Of a stretch of DNA of 64,000 nucleotides, positions 39,370 to 49,389 are shown one piece after another. A model generated the notes under the pieces. That model was given only the letters and a program-made list of their open reading frames with translations, did not search any database and was not told the origin of the DNA. Both the position numbers and the translations under genes were made by a program. The stretch is from positions 248,001 through 312,000 of the forward strand of contig NZ_RCSU01000001.1 in the NCBI RefSeq assembly GCF_003991355.1. Reading direction: 5' to 3'. Numbering within the stretch: the first letter of the stretch is position 1; the number at the start of each line of letters is the position of its first letter. This stretch comes from Pseudoflavitalea rhizosphaerae (GTDB taxonomy: Bacteria > Bacteroidota > Bacteroidia > Chitinophagales > Chitinophagaceae).

Positions 39370-40752
39370 TTAGCGTTGGTTCTGTTGGACGCCGCCGAGT
39401 GAGATGACGTCTGGCGGAATAGGCAGGATGTATTTGGGATCAGATGGTGCAAGTGTATGGATAGTCCCTTTGAGTTTTCTTTTCAACGTGATATTCGCGC
39501 CTTCTTTATTTAATCTTTTCAAATCAGTCCATCTAACACCACGAAAAATCAATTCCTTCTTCCTTTCATCAAGGATTATTTTCAATGCAGCTTCTTTAGT
39601 TGATGCAATCTTTTCAACATAAGTCCCCGTCAAGTATCTCTTTAGCAACAGGGCATTCAGATAATCCATTCCTTCCTGAATTTGATTATTCCTTGCCAAA
39701 CATTCTGCTTTGATCAAATAAATCTCGTCAACTGCCAGGCCACCAAATGTGAAAACTGTACCACTAAAACCGCCTTTGATATTGGGTAGCCCATCTCCAT
39801 TAATCCGGAAATAAATTGGCTTACGCAAGTCTTGTGGATCGTAAGACCGGTAAAGAGTTGAGTCAATAATGCATCCTGGTGCGCTAACACCAACAACTAC
39901 CAATGAGTTCGATAACAATTTAGCCTGATAAAGTGTTTCATCATTCAGAGGTTTGAATGCTAAAGATGCCGTCCTATCAACTGTATTAAAGTCAATTAAC
40001 TTATTATAATACTTTAAGCAACTATCTGCGGCTTCATTCGCCTTGTCATAAGATAACATACTGAGGTATACTCTTGCCAGTGCAGCAAATGCGGCAGCTT
40101 TGCCTGGCCTGTTCCTGTATTGATACGACAATGAATCCTGTAACAAATTCGAAGCCGCTACCAGGTCAGTAAGGATCTGGTCATACGACTCCTTCAAAGT
40201 AGCCCGATTGGATTTCTGATCTATTTCTGGCGTTAAGCGGATAGGAATCCCTAATTGGGTGCCATTACTTCCATCAAAACAATCGGCATAAAGCAACGCT
40301 ATATTGTAAAAAGCGAGCCCTCTAATAAAAAGTGCGTTCCCTTTCAATTTGTCGATGTCACGTTGACTGGCAGTACCTTTCACTCCCTTAGTAATTTGGT
40401 CGAGAACGACATTTGCGTACAATACCTGTTTATATGGCAAATTCCAATCGGGTATTTTACCAAGGCCTTCATAAATATCTTCAGCCCAAACATAACTATT
40501 CCGTTCCTTTGGGGTAAGTCTTTCCCAGAATGCATCAACCAGGTAATATTCATCACCTGACAAAGTCCCTAATTCAGGAACTTCATTCATGTAAAAATCA
40601 TTATCCAATAAAGCCTGTAATTCGGAAACGGTTTTGGGAGTGAACAGATCCGAATATGGATTCTCATCCAAAAATTCTTTCTTCTTATTACATGCCGAAA
40701 TAAGAAAAAGTACAAAAAGAATCAGCACAAGGCGAAATTGATCATTTTTCAT
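39370..40752 (-). CDS. SusD/RagB-family lipoprotein (second pair)
   Basis: 460 residues with lipobox LISAC, so an outer-membrane surface lipoprotein. The helical SusD core is recognisable (KGNALFIRGLAFYNIALLYAD) along with the C-terminal RWTDLKRLNKEG segment. It is the ligand-binding lid for the SusC encoded 18 bases upstream. No glycan-degrading enzyme is adjacent, so a non-glycan ligand such as a peptide or metal complex is possible. Confidence 0.93.
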   Translation of the reverse strand: MKNDQFRLVLILFVLFLISACNKKKEFLDENPYSDLFTPKTVSELQALLDNDFYMNEVPELGTLSGDEYYLVDAFWERLTPKERNSYVWAEDIYEGLGKIPDWNLPYKQVLYANVVLDQITKGVKGTASQRDIDKLKGNALFIRGLAFYNIALLYADCFDGSNGTQLGIPIRLTPEIDQKSNRATLKESYDQILTDLVAASNLLQDSLSYQYRNRPGKAAAFAALARVYLSMLSYDKANEAADSCLKYYNKLIDFNTVDRTASLAFKPLNDETLYQAKLLSNSLVVVGVSAPGCIIDSTLYRSYDPQDLRKPIYFRINGDGLPNIKGGFSGTVFTFGGLAVDEIYLIKAECLARNNQIQEGMDYLNALLLKRYLTGTYVEKIASTKEAALKIILDERKKELIFRGVRWTDLKRLNKEGANITLKRKLKGTIHTLAPSDPKYILPIPPDVISLGGVQQNQR

Positions 40753-40770
40753 ACCAGTACATTATGGACT

Positions 40771-43700
40771 TTACAATTCCACTTTTACACCAAGGGAATA
40801 GATTCTTGGAATTGGTTGTGAACTTAGAAAATCCGGATCTATTCCATGTTTATTTGCCTTCCATACCAAACCTATATTATTTATATGACAAAACACTTCT
40901 GCTTTGCAATTATGTTCATCTCTTTTATTTATTTCAAATATGTATGCAAAGCGAATATCTTTTAATCTTACGTGATCACCTTTTTCAACCAAAACTTCCG
41001 AATAGTTATAGAAATTATCCCGATTGAAATTAATAGGATATTGAAAAGAAGGGACATTGGTAGTTTTTTCATCGCCTGCATTTTTCCATCTCAGATCATA
41101 ATCAGGATGAGCAGAGGTTTGATTTAGCAGAAGCCGATAATATCTGATACTGGATCGGCGAAAAGAATAACCAAACTTATAGGTAAACATACAGCTCAGT
41201 TCAAATCGTTTATAGCTAAAGGTATTAATAAAACTACCGTAGTATTTGGGCGTGGCAGATCCTTTAAAGATCAGATCCCCAAAGTTTGAAGAATTAACTA
41301 TCTGAGGATAGTCTTTACTAAGTTGTCCGTTTAAGTATCCGACCGGGTCTCCGTTAGTCGAATCCAAGCCACTCCATCTTAAGGCATATATTGAATATAA
41401 TGGGTTCCCCTGAAGGGGTGAAAATGTCTGCCCGCCTAGATACGAGCTTATTGTATTTTCCCTATCCAAATACTTATCCACTTTATCCAGGCCATAACTG
41501 GCTATAATTGTACTTGTCCAATTAACTTCTCCCTTCAGGACTTTGAAATTCAGTTGCAAATCTACTCCTTTGCCCTTCATCGAACTTGAATTCCATTTGA
41601 ATGATTCAACGCCTGAAGTTGGATCAACGGGAGTAACACCAATCAGATCCTTTGCTTTCCTCCTGTAATAATCCAGGCTGCCGTATATTCTGCTTCCTTT
41701 GAATGTAAAATCTACACCAAAATTGAACATGTATATTTTTTCCCAGCGTAAAGATGGATTCGGAGGATTCAATATTGACGCGGTAGCCGCTCCATACAAA
41801 TTGGTTCCATCTTTTGCGGCTGCCGTAAATGCCGATGTTCTTCTATCGACATTTCCCGTATATCCACTGGATATCCGTAGTTTGAGTTCTGGCAGCCAGT
41901 CAATCGTGTAAAAGCTTTCATTACTAGCGTACCAGCTTGCCCCTGCCGCCCAAAGGGGTACGCCTTTCTGGTTAGTTTCCACACCAAATAAATTGGATTC
42001 ATCCTTTCTCAGGCTGAAGGATAGATTATAGTTTCTTTTGTAAGTGTACAGGAAGTTGCCATACATGGAAATGAAATTAGACTTTTCATAACCTGTGGGA
42101 ATTGCTGAGGCAGTTGGAATTCTATTCGCTTGCGAAGGAATATGGTACATCGGATAAAATCCTTCATAATCCAAAGGCATGCTACTTTGGCTTTCTTCAT
42201 TATACCCATACAACCTGGAGTACTCAAACTTCATATTCACACTCCTGATATCCGCACCTGCATTCACTGAAAGCTCATGATCATTCCATGACCTGTTGAA
42301 TTCAGCTTTCAACCGCAGGTTATGGCTGATAGAAGTAGATCCCCTGGAATCAAGTATTCCTCCAAGTGGTATTGGACGAATTACCTCTCCTGCTGAACTT
42401 ATCTGCGTGTATTTATTGATCAGGTTCCTGGTGAAATATGACTCCTGGCTTCTTAAATCCTTATCCTCACCAACATCTTTATTATACTGGTACATAACGT
42501 TGGCGTAGAAACCTTTTATGACCTTATACCTAAGACCAATATCCATCCTGTATGAGTTCAAATCTGTTCTACTATCATTCAATCTCGCTTCCTCCAATGG
42601 ACGATAATTCCAATCCAGCAAACGACCACCACCAGCTGTATCTTTATAAGTCTGCCTTATTTCCGCCGGTACTACAGCTGGTTCACCGTTACTGTCCAGC
42701 AAACTGGCATATGGGTAGACTACACCAAACACTCCGCTTACATCTTTTTTAGTTCTGCTTGAACTAAATAAAATATTTGTATTTACCTCCAATCGCTTTT
42801 TCAGAAATAAGATTGTATTGTTCACGTTAACGGTTATGCGCTTATATCCGGTATTGATGAAATTTTGTTTCTGATCATCGTAACCGGCAGAAAGATAATA
42901 GTGATTGTTTGCACCACCTCCTCTCACGTTGATACCATATTGCTGATGAAAGGATCTTTGCATCAATTGATCGTCAACATCCTTTCTATAGTCTATATTT
43001 CTAAGTCTTTCCAGTTCAGCATTGGCCGCATCAATACTGATCTTTCCATCTCTCCTCGCTATCAGAAGTTCAATTACGGGAGATAAGACGGGACGATTAG
43101 CATTAGATTCAGAAAAAGTGTAAAAATTTTTATCATAAAAGAACTGTTCGATCTCAATAGCTGATCTGGAACTCAGGGCCGGCAAATAATAAGGATCTGG
43201 TTTATCCCCCGATATCAAAGTACTCGAAAAAGAAACTCTCGGCGCCTGGTTATACTTCCCCTTCTTAGTAGTAATTACGAGTACACCATTTCCAGAATAA
43301 GCTCCCCATATCGCAGCAGCTGACGCATCTCTCAAAACGGTTATCTTTTCAATATCATTGGGGTTGATACTGCTCAATGCACCGCTGTAAGGGAAATTAT
43401 CCAAGACAATCAAGGGCTTTGGATTTGCGTTGATAGTTGATCTTCCACGGATGCTTAATTCGGTCTGATTCAAACCTCCGGTAATATTTCTGTTAACCAG
43501 CAAACCTGGGGTAACACCTTCCAGCCTGTCAACAATATTTGCAGCCGTTCCCCGGTTGATGGCTTTCCCTTCCACAACGGCAAAAGCACCGGTTGACCTT
43601 CTTCTTTCCTCTCTGTGTATCCCGGAAGTAATAGAAACATCAGTCAGGCTATTCACCTTTGCCACCAGTCTTGCATTAAGCTGCATGGTTGTATCTGCTA

Positions 43701-44223
43701 CGAGCTCCTGCATTTCATAACCAATATTGGTGAATACAACCGTATCACCTGGTTTCACGTTCGGTAATGAAAACTTGCCATCGATATTGGTAGCAACGGA
43801 AAGGGGTAATCGCTTTACATATACTGTAGCTCCATACAATGGTTCCTCCTGTTCGTCCATAACTGCGCCGCGCAGGTACACTATTTTAGGAGGTTTGGGT
43901 TTGAATATTGCTACCGGGGTAATCCTTATAATTGTAATTATACTTTCCTCAATCAGGTAAGTGATGGAAAACGGAAATTGTTTTTTCAGACTGTCCAGTA
44001 CCTGATGAATAGTAGCATTCCTTACCCTGATGGTTATACGGTCCCTATTCGTAAAGGTTGTATTCTTATAAATGAATTTGTAATGGGATTGCTTTTCTAT
44101 GGAAGCGAGCACTTCCTTAATGGGAGCTTTTTCGTAAGACAAATCGATCTGAGCGTAAGCCTGAAATCGGGTAAGCAAGCAAACGATCAGTAATAATGCA
44201 GTTGTCTTTATGGTTTTCCACAT
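40771..44223 (-). CDS. SusC/RagA-family TonB-dependent transporter with STN signalling domain
   Basis: 1150 residues. A signal peptide (ending AYAQ) is followed by a secretin/TonB short N-terminal (STN) domain at about 30-110 (SYEKAPIKEVLASIEKQ), a carboxypeptidase-regulatory-like domain (about 118-195), the plug and the barrel. The STN domain contacts the FecR anti-sigma factor in cell-surface signalling, so ligand binding outside can release the sigma factor inside. Genes for FecR and an ECF sigma factor lie directly upstream on the same strand, completing the circuit. Partner SusD follows. Confidence 0.95.
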   Translation of the reverse strand: MWKTIKTTALLLIVCLLTRFQAYAQIDLSYEKAPIKEVLASIEKQSHYKFIYKNTTFTNRDRITIRVRNATIHQVLDSLKKQFPFSITYLIEESIITIIRITPVAIFKPKPPKIVYLRGAVMDEQEEPLYGATVYVKRLPLSVATNIDGKFSLPNVKPGDTVVFTNIGYEMQELVADTTMQLNARLVAKVNSLTDVSITSGIHREERRRSTGAFAVVEGKAINRGTAANIVDRLEGVTPGLLVNRNITGGLNQTELSIRGRSTINANPKPLIVLDNFPYSGALSSINPNDIEKITVLRDASAAAIWGAYSGNGVLVITTKKGKYNQAPRVSFSSTLISGDKPDPYYLPALSSRSAIEIEQFFYDKNFYTFSESNANRPVLSPVIELLIARRDGKISIDAANAELERLRNIDYRKDVDDQLMQRSFHQQYGINVRGGGANNHYYLSAGYDDQKQNFINTGYKRITVNVNNTILFLKKRLEVNTNILFSSSRTKKDVSGVFGVVYPYASLLDSNGEPAVVPAEIRQTYKDTAGGGRLLDWNYRPLEEARLNDSRTDLNSYRMDIGLRYKVIKGFYANVMYQYNKDVGEDKDLRSQESYFTRNLINKYTQISSAGEVIRPIPLGGILDSRGSTSISHNLRLKAEFNRSWNDHELSVNAGADIRSVNMKFEYSRLYGYNEESQSSMPLDYEGFYPMYHIPSQANRIPTASAIPTGYEKSNFISMYGNFLYTYKRNYNLSFSLRKDESNLFGVETNQKGVPLWAAGASWYASNESFYTIDWLPELKLRISSGYTGNVDRRTSAFTAAAKDGTNLYGAATASILNPPNPSLRWEKIYMFNFGVDFTFKGSRIYGSLDYYRRKAKDLIGVTPVDPTSGVESFKWNSSSMKGKGVDLQLNFKVLKGEVNWTSTIIASYGLDKVDKYLDRENTISSYLGGQTFSPLQGNPLYSIYALRWSGLDSTNGDPVGYLNGQLSKDYPQIVNSSNFGDLIFKGSATPKYYGSFINTFSYKRFELSCMFTYKFGYSFRRSSIRYYRLLLNQTSAHPDYDLRWKNAGDEKTTNVPSFQYPINFNRDNFYNYSEVLVEKGDHVRLKDIRFAYIFEINKRDEHNCKAEVFCHINNIGLVWKANKHGIDPDFLSSQPIPRIYSLGVKVEL

Positions 44224-44507
44224 CCTGGTTGAAGGTTACTTTAGTGTAACTGAATGAAAGGAATTTTTATTTACACTACTACGTAGAAAAATTTCAATCA
44301 GTTAGTTTTTTGCTACGTTTCCTTCAAATAGTATAAAAGCTACAAACTGCGAACCTTTCAGCAAATATATAGCCTAAGGTCGCAGTAAGTAGCTTCCGCC
44401 GCTTCTTATTTTCCGAAAAAAGCAGCACTAGGATGGGCTTAATGATTAATGGAAAATGAGTTTTTGTCTGAACAATACATTGTACCGAACACCTAATCGG
44501 TTGGCAA

Positions 44508-45740
44508 TTATTGTTTTACAACTATTTTCCTCTTGGTTTTGTCGAGCTCTGTATGGATGCCATTCGCATCCAGGATCTTGAGTACACTTTCTATTCCGGC
44601 AGTACGGGGTATTTGCCCCTCAAATTTCATTTCCGGAACCTTTCCTTCGTATGCCAGGTCAACATCATACCAGCGGGCGATCTGACGCATCATTACATCG
44701 GCGGAACCACCTGGGAAGAATCCATCTTTCCAGGCAACCAGGTTTTCTGCATTGGAAATATCCTGTACAGTCAACTGGTCAGTAGTTACCGGGTAATCAA
44801 TGATGGTAGCCTGTTGGCCGGGTTTCAACACTTTGCTGACTTTTTCGGAGACAACTTTTACCGATCCCTTCAACAAAGTAGTTTGTATTACGGGCTCATC
44901 TTTATAAGCCATGATATTAAAATGTGTTCCCACAACTTCTACTTCGCCCCTGCCCTTTGTAACTCCATCGGGCGTCAATTCAGTTGCGATCACCGCTTTG
45001 AAAGGCTTGTTTGGATTTTTCGCCACTTCAAAATATACCTCACCGGTGATAGCCACCCTTCTTTCATTTCCGGTAAAAGCTACGGGGAAACGGATACTGG
45101 AACCGGAGTTCAACCAGATCTTCGTCTGGTCAGGTAAAACCACCTGGTATTTTCCACCCCTGGGTGTGCTGATCGTATTGTATTCTTCAGACTGCTGTGT
45201 AGCATTGCCTTGCTGCTCATACACCAGCGTGCTATTATCGACCTTTTTGATAACAGAACCACCTTCCTCGGCCAGCACTCCATCAGACTTGTCGCCCAAC
45301 TGTACATTACGGCCATCGGCCAGAGTAAGAACAGCCTTGTCTGATCCGGGAAGAATTGCAGTACCGGTAGTAGCCAGTTCCTTAGTGGCTGCTTTCTCAG
45401 CGCCGCCTTTATTCAACATGAAATACAAACCAGCTCCCAACAAAACTACCACTGCTGCAGCCCAGCCAATAGCGGCGTTGAGTTTCCTTCTGCGTCCCAT
45501 AGGCACCACGTTGGCTGATTTCAGGGAATCGATCCTGCTTTCCAACCTGTTGGCCCATTCCACAGAAGGTCTGCCAGTCAGTAATACCTGCTTTTGCAGC
45601 ACAGCAAACTCATCGGCAATCGCTTCGATATGATCCATTGAGGCGCCATTCACCCACTCGTGAAAGGCCAGATGCTCTTCCCTGGTGTAATTGCCTTGAA
45701 CAAACCTGGCAACAAATGTCCGTGCCTCCTGGATATTCAT
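44508..45740 (-). CDS. FecR-family anti-sigma factor
   Basis: 410 residues: cytoplasmic N-terminal segment (about 1-85), one transmembrane helix (about 90-109), periplasmic FecR domain (about 195-290, with STPRGGKYQVVLPDQTKIWL) and C-terminal DUF4974 domain (about 335-408) that binds the STN domain of the transporter. It holds the sigma factor inactive until the SusC signals. Lies 121 bases after the sigma gene and 284 bases before SusC; the latter gap probably holds the sigma-dependent promoter. Confidence 0.95.
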   Translation of the reverse strand: MNIQEARTFVARFVQGNYTREEHLAFHEWVNGASMDHIEAIADEFAVLQKQVLLTGRPSVEWANRLESRIDSLKSANVVPMGRRRKLNAAIGWAAAVVVLLGAGLYFMLNKGGAEKAATKELATTGTAILPGSDKAVLTLADGRNVQLGDKSDGVLAEEGGSVIKKVDNSTLVYEQQGNATQQSEEYNTISTPRGGKYQVVLPDQTKIWLNSGSSIRFPVAFTGNERRVAITGEVYFEVAKNPNKPFKAVIATELTPDGVTKGRGEVEVVGTHFNIMAYKDEPVIQTTLLKGSVKVVSEKVSKVLKPGQQATIIDYPVTTDQLTVQDISNAENLVAWKDGFFPGGSADVMMRQIARWYDVDLAYEGKVPEMKFEGQIPRTAGIESVLKILDANGIHTELDKTKRKIVVKQ

Positions 45741-45861
45741 AACATTAATAAAGACACGGCCTAATCGATAAAGGACACCCCGGGATCAGAGAATTTTTTG
45801 AAGTTTTTTTGAAAAAATCCTGAAATGCAGTCCTGGTAAGGGTTTCAGAAATAAAAAATAT

Positions 45862-46455
45862 TTACCCGTCTAACAGAGAAAGGAATACATATAATAAAGT
45901 GGAGATCCCTGCATTTCTTTCCAGGTACTGACGAACATGGGCAATCCCCGCATACAACTGATTTTTGACACCGGATTTGGAGATCCCCAGCTTATCGGCG
46001 ATCTCGTCCAGTGTAAGCCCCTCTTCAATGCTCATTTTCAAAACCTGTTTCCTGCCGGCAGGCAGTTGTTCAATTGCGTCCGCCGCCATCCGGTAATATT
46101 GACTGAGCTGCACCTTGTGGTCCGTATCATCCGTAGCGGGTTCGTCAGACAATAACTGGGCTTCCTTGATCCGCTGCTGCACCCGCGCACCACGGATATA
46201 ATTCAATACCTGGTTCTTGGTTATTTTGAAGAGATAATTCTGGAATGATTCTACATCTGTAAGCTTATGCCTCTTCTCCCAGATCCGTACAAAAACATCC
46301 TGCGTAAGTTCATCCTGTCGCGAAAGATCAAACGAAAACAACAGCACGTACTGCTGTACTGCCGGATAATAGTGGTTGTATATTTCCCTGAAAGCGTCCC
46401 TGTCATCCGCCGCCACCCGATTTAAAATCACCTGCTCATTTACTAGGTTTTCCAT
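45862..46455 (-). CDS. ECF RNA polymerase sigma factor (FecI-like)
   Basis: 197 residues with sigma region 2 (about 20-90, including DELTQDVFVRIWEKRHKL) and region 4 (about 125-180, GLTLDEIADKLGISKSGVKNQL split over the helix-turn-helix). This is the usual Bacteroidota sigma-70 family protein paired with FecR and a SusC with an STN domain. It would direct transcription of the downstream SusC/SusD genes. Confidence 0.95.
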   Translation of the reverse strand: MENLVNEQVILNRVAADDRDAFREIYNHYYPAVQQYVLLFSFDLSRQDELTQDVFVRIWEKRHKLTDVESFQNYLFKITKNQVLNYIRGARVQQRIKEAQLLSDEPATDDTDHKVQLSQYYRMAADAIEQLPAGRKQVLKMSIEEGLTLDEIADKLGISKSGVKNQLYAGIAHVRQYLERNAGISTLLYVFLSLLDG

Positions 46456-46584
46456 TGAGAAAGGATGAAATAGAATTGTTTTTGATTATTAATATCAAGG
46501 ATGAGGCTATAGAGCCATAAAAATATTCATTTTTATTCATATCAGAATTGACTAAGATGGTTAATTAAATAGAAACCTTTAGAA

Positions 46585-46627
46585 ATAAAAAAGTCGCGGT
46601 ATTGATTTATCTCAACACCGCGACTTT
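46585..46627 (-). terminator. Terminator of the six-gene collar-protein operon
   Basis: AAAGTCGCGGT (46590-46600) pairs with ACCGCGACTTT (46617-46627) on the plus strand. Read on the minus strand the stem is followed by a T run. It starts 18 bases after the stop of the T9SS-sorted protein. Confidence 0.8.
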
Positions 46628-46645
46628 CCCATTCCTTCAACGATA

Positions 46646-49378
46646 TTACCTTTTGATAAGTTTCAAAGTTTCTCCGTTTGATAACCTGAGGAAATAAGTC
46701 CCTTTAACATATTTACCCAACGGGATAATGGTAACAGTCTGCCTGATATTGATCTGCTGTAACTCGCGTCCATCGCTGTTATACAACCTGGCCACCGTGT
46801 TCATAAGGCTCCTGTCGGTAATGTTCAGGTTCACCATGCCTCCTGACGGGTTCGGATATACGGTAACGGTACCTCCCTGCTGATTATTAACGATCATTAT
46901 CTGACTGTAAGAAGCGCGTCCGTCCTTATCCACCTGCCTGATCCGGTAATAAACCCTACCATTATGCGAAGTGGTTTCATTGAAGCTGTAACTATGTTCA
47001 CCATCTCCCTGCGAAACAAGGGTGCTGATGCTGGCATAGCCGGCCCCGTCAGTTGATCTTTCCACTATATAATTTTCAACATTGGCTTCCTGTACTTCCC
47101 ATCTCAGCTGCGCTTTTTGTTGCGCATCCAGGAATGCGGTTACCCGCAGCCAGGTTACCGGCAGTGGTGCTGAAGAAGTTTGAACGATGAAACCACTGAA
47201 GCCTTCCACATCGAAACTGATTTCCCAACGATTCTCTGTTGCATTGAAAACAATATCTCCATCATTCGGGTCGATAACTTCCACCGTACCGGTATAGGTC
47301 CCTGGCAGGCCAGAGTTATCGCTGGAATTACCTGGATATTTTCCGATGCGCAGATTGGCTTTGCCGGCCGCATCGGTTGCATGGGATGGCAATTGCAGCG
47401 TAGCGCCCGGATGGGCATTGAATGCATTGAATTCTGCCTGCGTGAAATACAGCGTTACCCTTCCTGTTGCCGAAGACGCGCCGGATGCAGGCGTGATCTG
47501 GTAATGACGCTGCACAAATGGCTGTCCGGTTACCAACGGAAATACAGGTACCAGCGGCTCAAACTTCACGAAGGCGCTGGTTGGTCCGCCGATCGGGCTG
47601 GTACCATTTGGCACAACCCTCGCGATGAGGCGGCAGGCGGAATTGGCGATCCAGGTATTCGAAGGATTTATATTGAAGACTGTATTATCTGAGCCTTCGC
47701 TGGCAATTGAAACGGGAGGAAGACTTATTGTAAAATTCTTTGACACGATTTGTCCGATATTATCGGTCACTGTTATATCATAATTCCCTGCACAAAGATT
47801 GTTTTCCGTTGCAGCAGTGCCGCTGCCCGACGACCATACATAGTTATATGGCGACACGCCGCCGGAAATATTTGCGGTGGCGCTTCCATCACAGCCATTT
47901 TCGCAATTCGGATCTGTGGTAGTCACAGTCAGTACAGGCGCACTGCCGAGCTGCGCAAGGAAGATGTCCACATTTCCCGCAGCATTGAAATTGAATGGAC
48001 CGAAACTGGCAGAACCGGCAAACTGACCAGTTACTGCGACCTTTCCCATCGGCCCACCCGTTGAAATAGCACGCGCCTGATCTGCCAGTGAAGCATCATT
48101 TCCCGATGCAATCAACGCCCATTGCTTATCGCCATTCACAACACTGAGCCCGCCCACCAGCACTTCAGGTGCAGCCGTAGCAGCAGTAAGATTAGCAGGA
48201 CCAAAACTCATAGAGCCGCTATAATAACCAGCAATATAAACAGAGCCAGCGCCATTACCGCAGATAGCATAAGCACGCTCCTCTCCTGTGCTGCCCCCAC
48301 TGACCGCCCAGGTAAAGGCATTGGTAGTTGGATTATACCGGGATACAAAAAAATCGCCCAGTCCCGCATTGGTCAAAGCCGGTGTACCCGTAAACGTTAG
48401 TCCGCCTTTATAAAATCCTGTAAGAAAAATATCGGTAGTTACCGGATCGTAACAAACGCCCGCAATTTCATCATCATTGGCATCAGTTCCTCCGAATCCA
48501 AAAGCCTGAAGAAAAGCTCCCGTGTTTGCGTTCAGCTCCAGTAAAGCCATATCATTGCCGCCGGTATTGGTAAGATTGAAGCCGCCATATATGGCATTAG
48601 CCGAATTATATGCAGCACCAACGATCACTTCAGAGAGACCAGGATGGTAACAAATAGCAGATGCGGTACCATCTGTGCTATTGGATGAGCCTCCGTTCAC
48701 TGCCCATACTACGCCCCCATTGGCTGCTGAGAGTTTGGCGATCAGCAGATCGCTGCCGGCCCCTCCAGTTGGCGTGAGTGGAAAAGTGCCAATGGTGGCA
48801 TTGCCCGTGAAAGTTCCTGTTATGAACAGATTACCTGCACCATCGGTGCAGATGGCATGTCCATTATCACTGCTTCCCGCACCATAATGCTGGGCCCATT
48901 GAAAAGCGCCGTTGCTGCCACTTAGTTTCGCAACGAAAATATCAGCCCCGCCATTGGAAGTAAGACTGATAGCATCAAATGTGGCTGCTGTATGGAAATT
49001 GCCAACGATATACACATCCGTTCCATCAGTTGTGATCCCAACTGCAAAATCCTGGCTCGCTCCTCCACACTGTTTTGCCCACTGGAATACACCGGATGAA
49101 TTGTACTTCGTTATAAAATTATCGTAGATACCAACCGGTGTGAGGGTAACATTACCAGGACCGGGATCGAAATCATTGGCAGCGGAGAACTGACCAACAT
49201 AATAAACGTTGCCATTGGCATCGGTGCAAACACCCCGTCCTGTTTCAAAACCATTTGAGGTACCGAAGTTTGTTACATTGGTCCATTGTTGCGCAATTCC
49301 GGTAAATGCCAGCGCAAACAATATAACTGTTATGAACAGCCGTTTCCCGAATGCAGTCAGAGGTAAATGATTTGTCAT
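46646..49378 (-). CDS. SBBP-repeat secreted protein with SprB-like repeat and type IX sorting domain
   Basis: 910 residues. Signal peptide ending GIAQQ; residues about 35-480 are repeated units of the SBBP/beta-propeller type (for example VCTDANGNVYYVGQF, AICTDGAGNLFITGTF, AICGNGAGSVYIAGYY). A SprB-like domain with CENGCDGSATANISGG (about 490-560) follows, then a fibronectin-like domain and a C-terminal type IX secretion sorting domain (VYPNPSGGMVNLNI, ending LKLIKR). It is therefore predicted to be exported across the outer membrane and anchored or released. It is the last gene of the mdp-like operon, 11 bases after the formyltransferase gene, so it is likely part of the same function. Confidence 0.9.
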   Translation of the reverse strand: MTNHLPLTAFGKRLFITVILFALAFTGIAQQWTNVTNFGTSNGFETGRGVCTDANGNVYYVGQFSAANDFDPGPGNVTLTPVGIYDNFITKYNSSGVFQWAKQCGGASQDFAVGITTDGTDVYIVGNFHTAATFDAISLTSNGGADIFVAKLSGSNGAFQWAQHYGAGSSDNGHAICTDGAGNLFITGTFTGNATIGTFPLTPTGGAGSDLLIAKLSAANGGVVWAVNGGSSNSTDGTASAICYHPGLSEVIVGAAYNSANAIYGGFNLTNTGGNDMALLELNANTGAFLQAFGFGGTDANDDEIAGVCYDPVTTDIFLTGFYKGGLTFTGTPALTNAGLGDFFVSRYNPTTNAFTWAVSGGSTGEERAYAICGNGAGSVYIAGYYSGSMSFGPANLTAATAAPEVLVGGLSVVNGDKQWALIASGNDASLADQARAISTGGPMGKVAVTGQFAGSASFGPFNFNAAGNVDIFLAQLGSAPVLTVTTTDPNCENGCDGSATANISGGVSPYNYVWSSGSGTAATENNLCAGNYDITVTDNIGQIVSKNFTISLPPVSIASEGSDNTVFNINPSNTWIANSACRLIARVVPNGTSPIGGPTSAFVKFEPLVPVFPLVTGQPFVQRHYQITPASGASSATGRVTLYFTQAEFNAFNAHPGATLQLPSHATDAAGKANLRIGKYPGNSSDNSGLPGTYTGTVEVIDPNDGDIVFNATENRWEISFDVEGFSGFIVQTSSAPLPVTWLRVTAFLDAQQKAQLRWEVQEANVENYIVERSTDGAGYASISTLVSQGDGEHSYSFNETTSHNGRVYYRIRQVDKDGRASYSQIMIVNNQQGGTVTVYPNPSGGMVNLNITDRSLMNTVARLYNSDGRELQQINIRQTVTIIPLGKYVKGTYFLRLSNGETLKLIKR

Positions 49379-49389
49379 TACACATTTTT

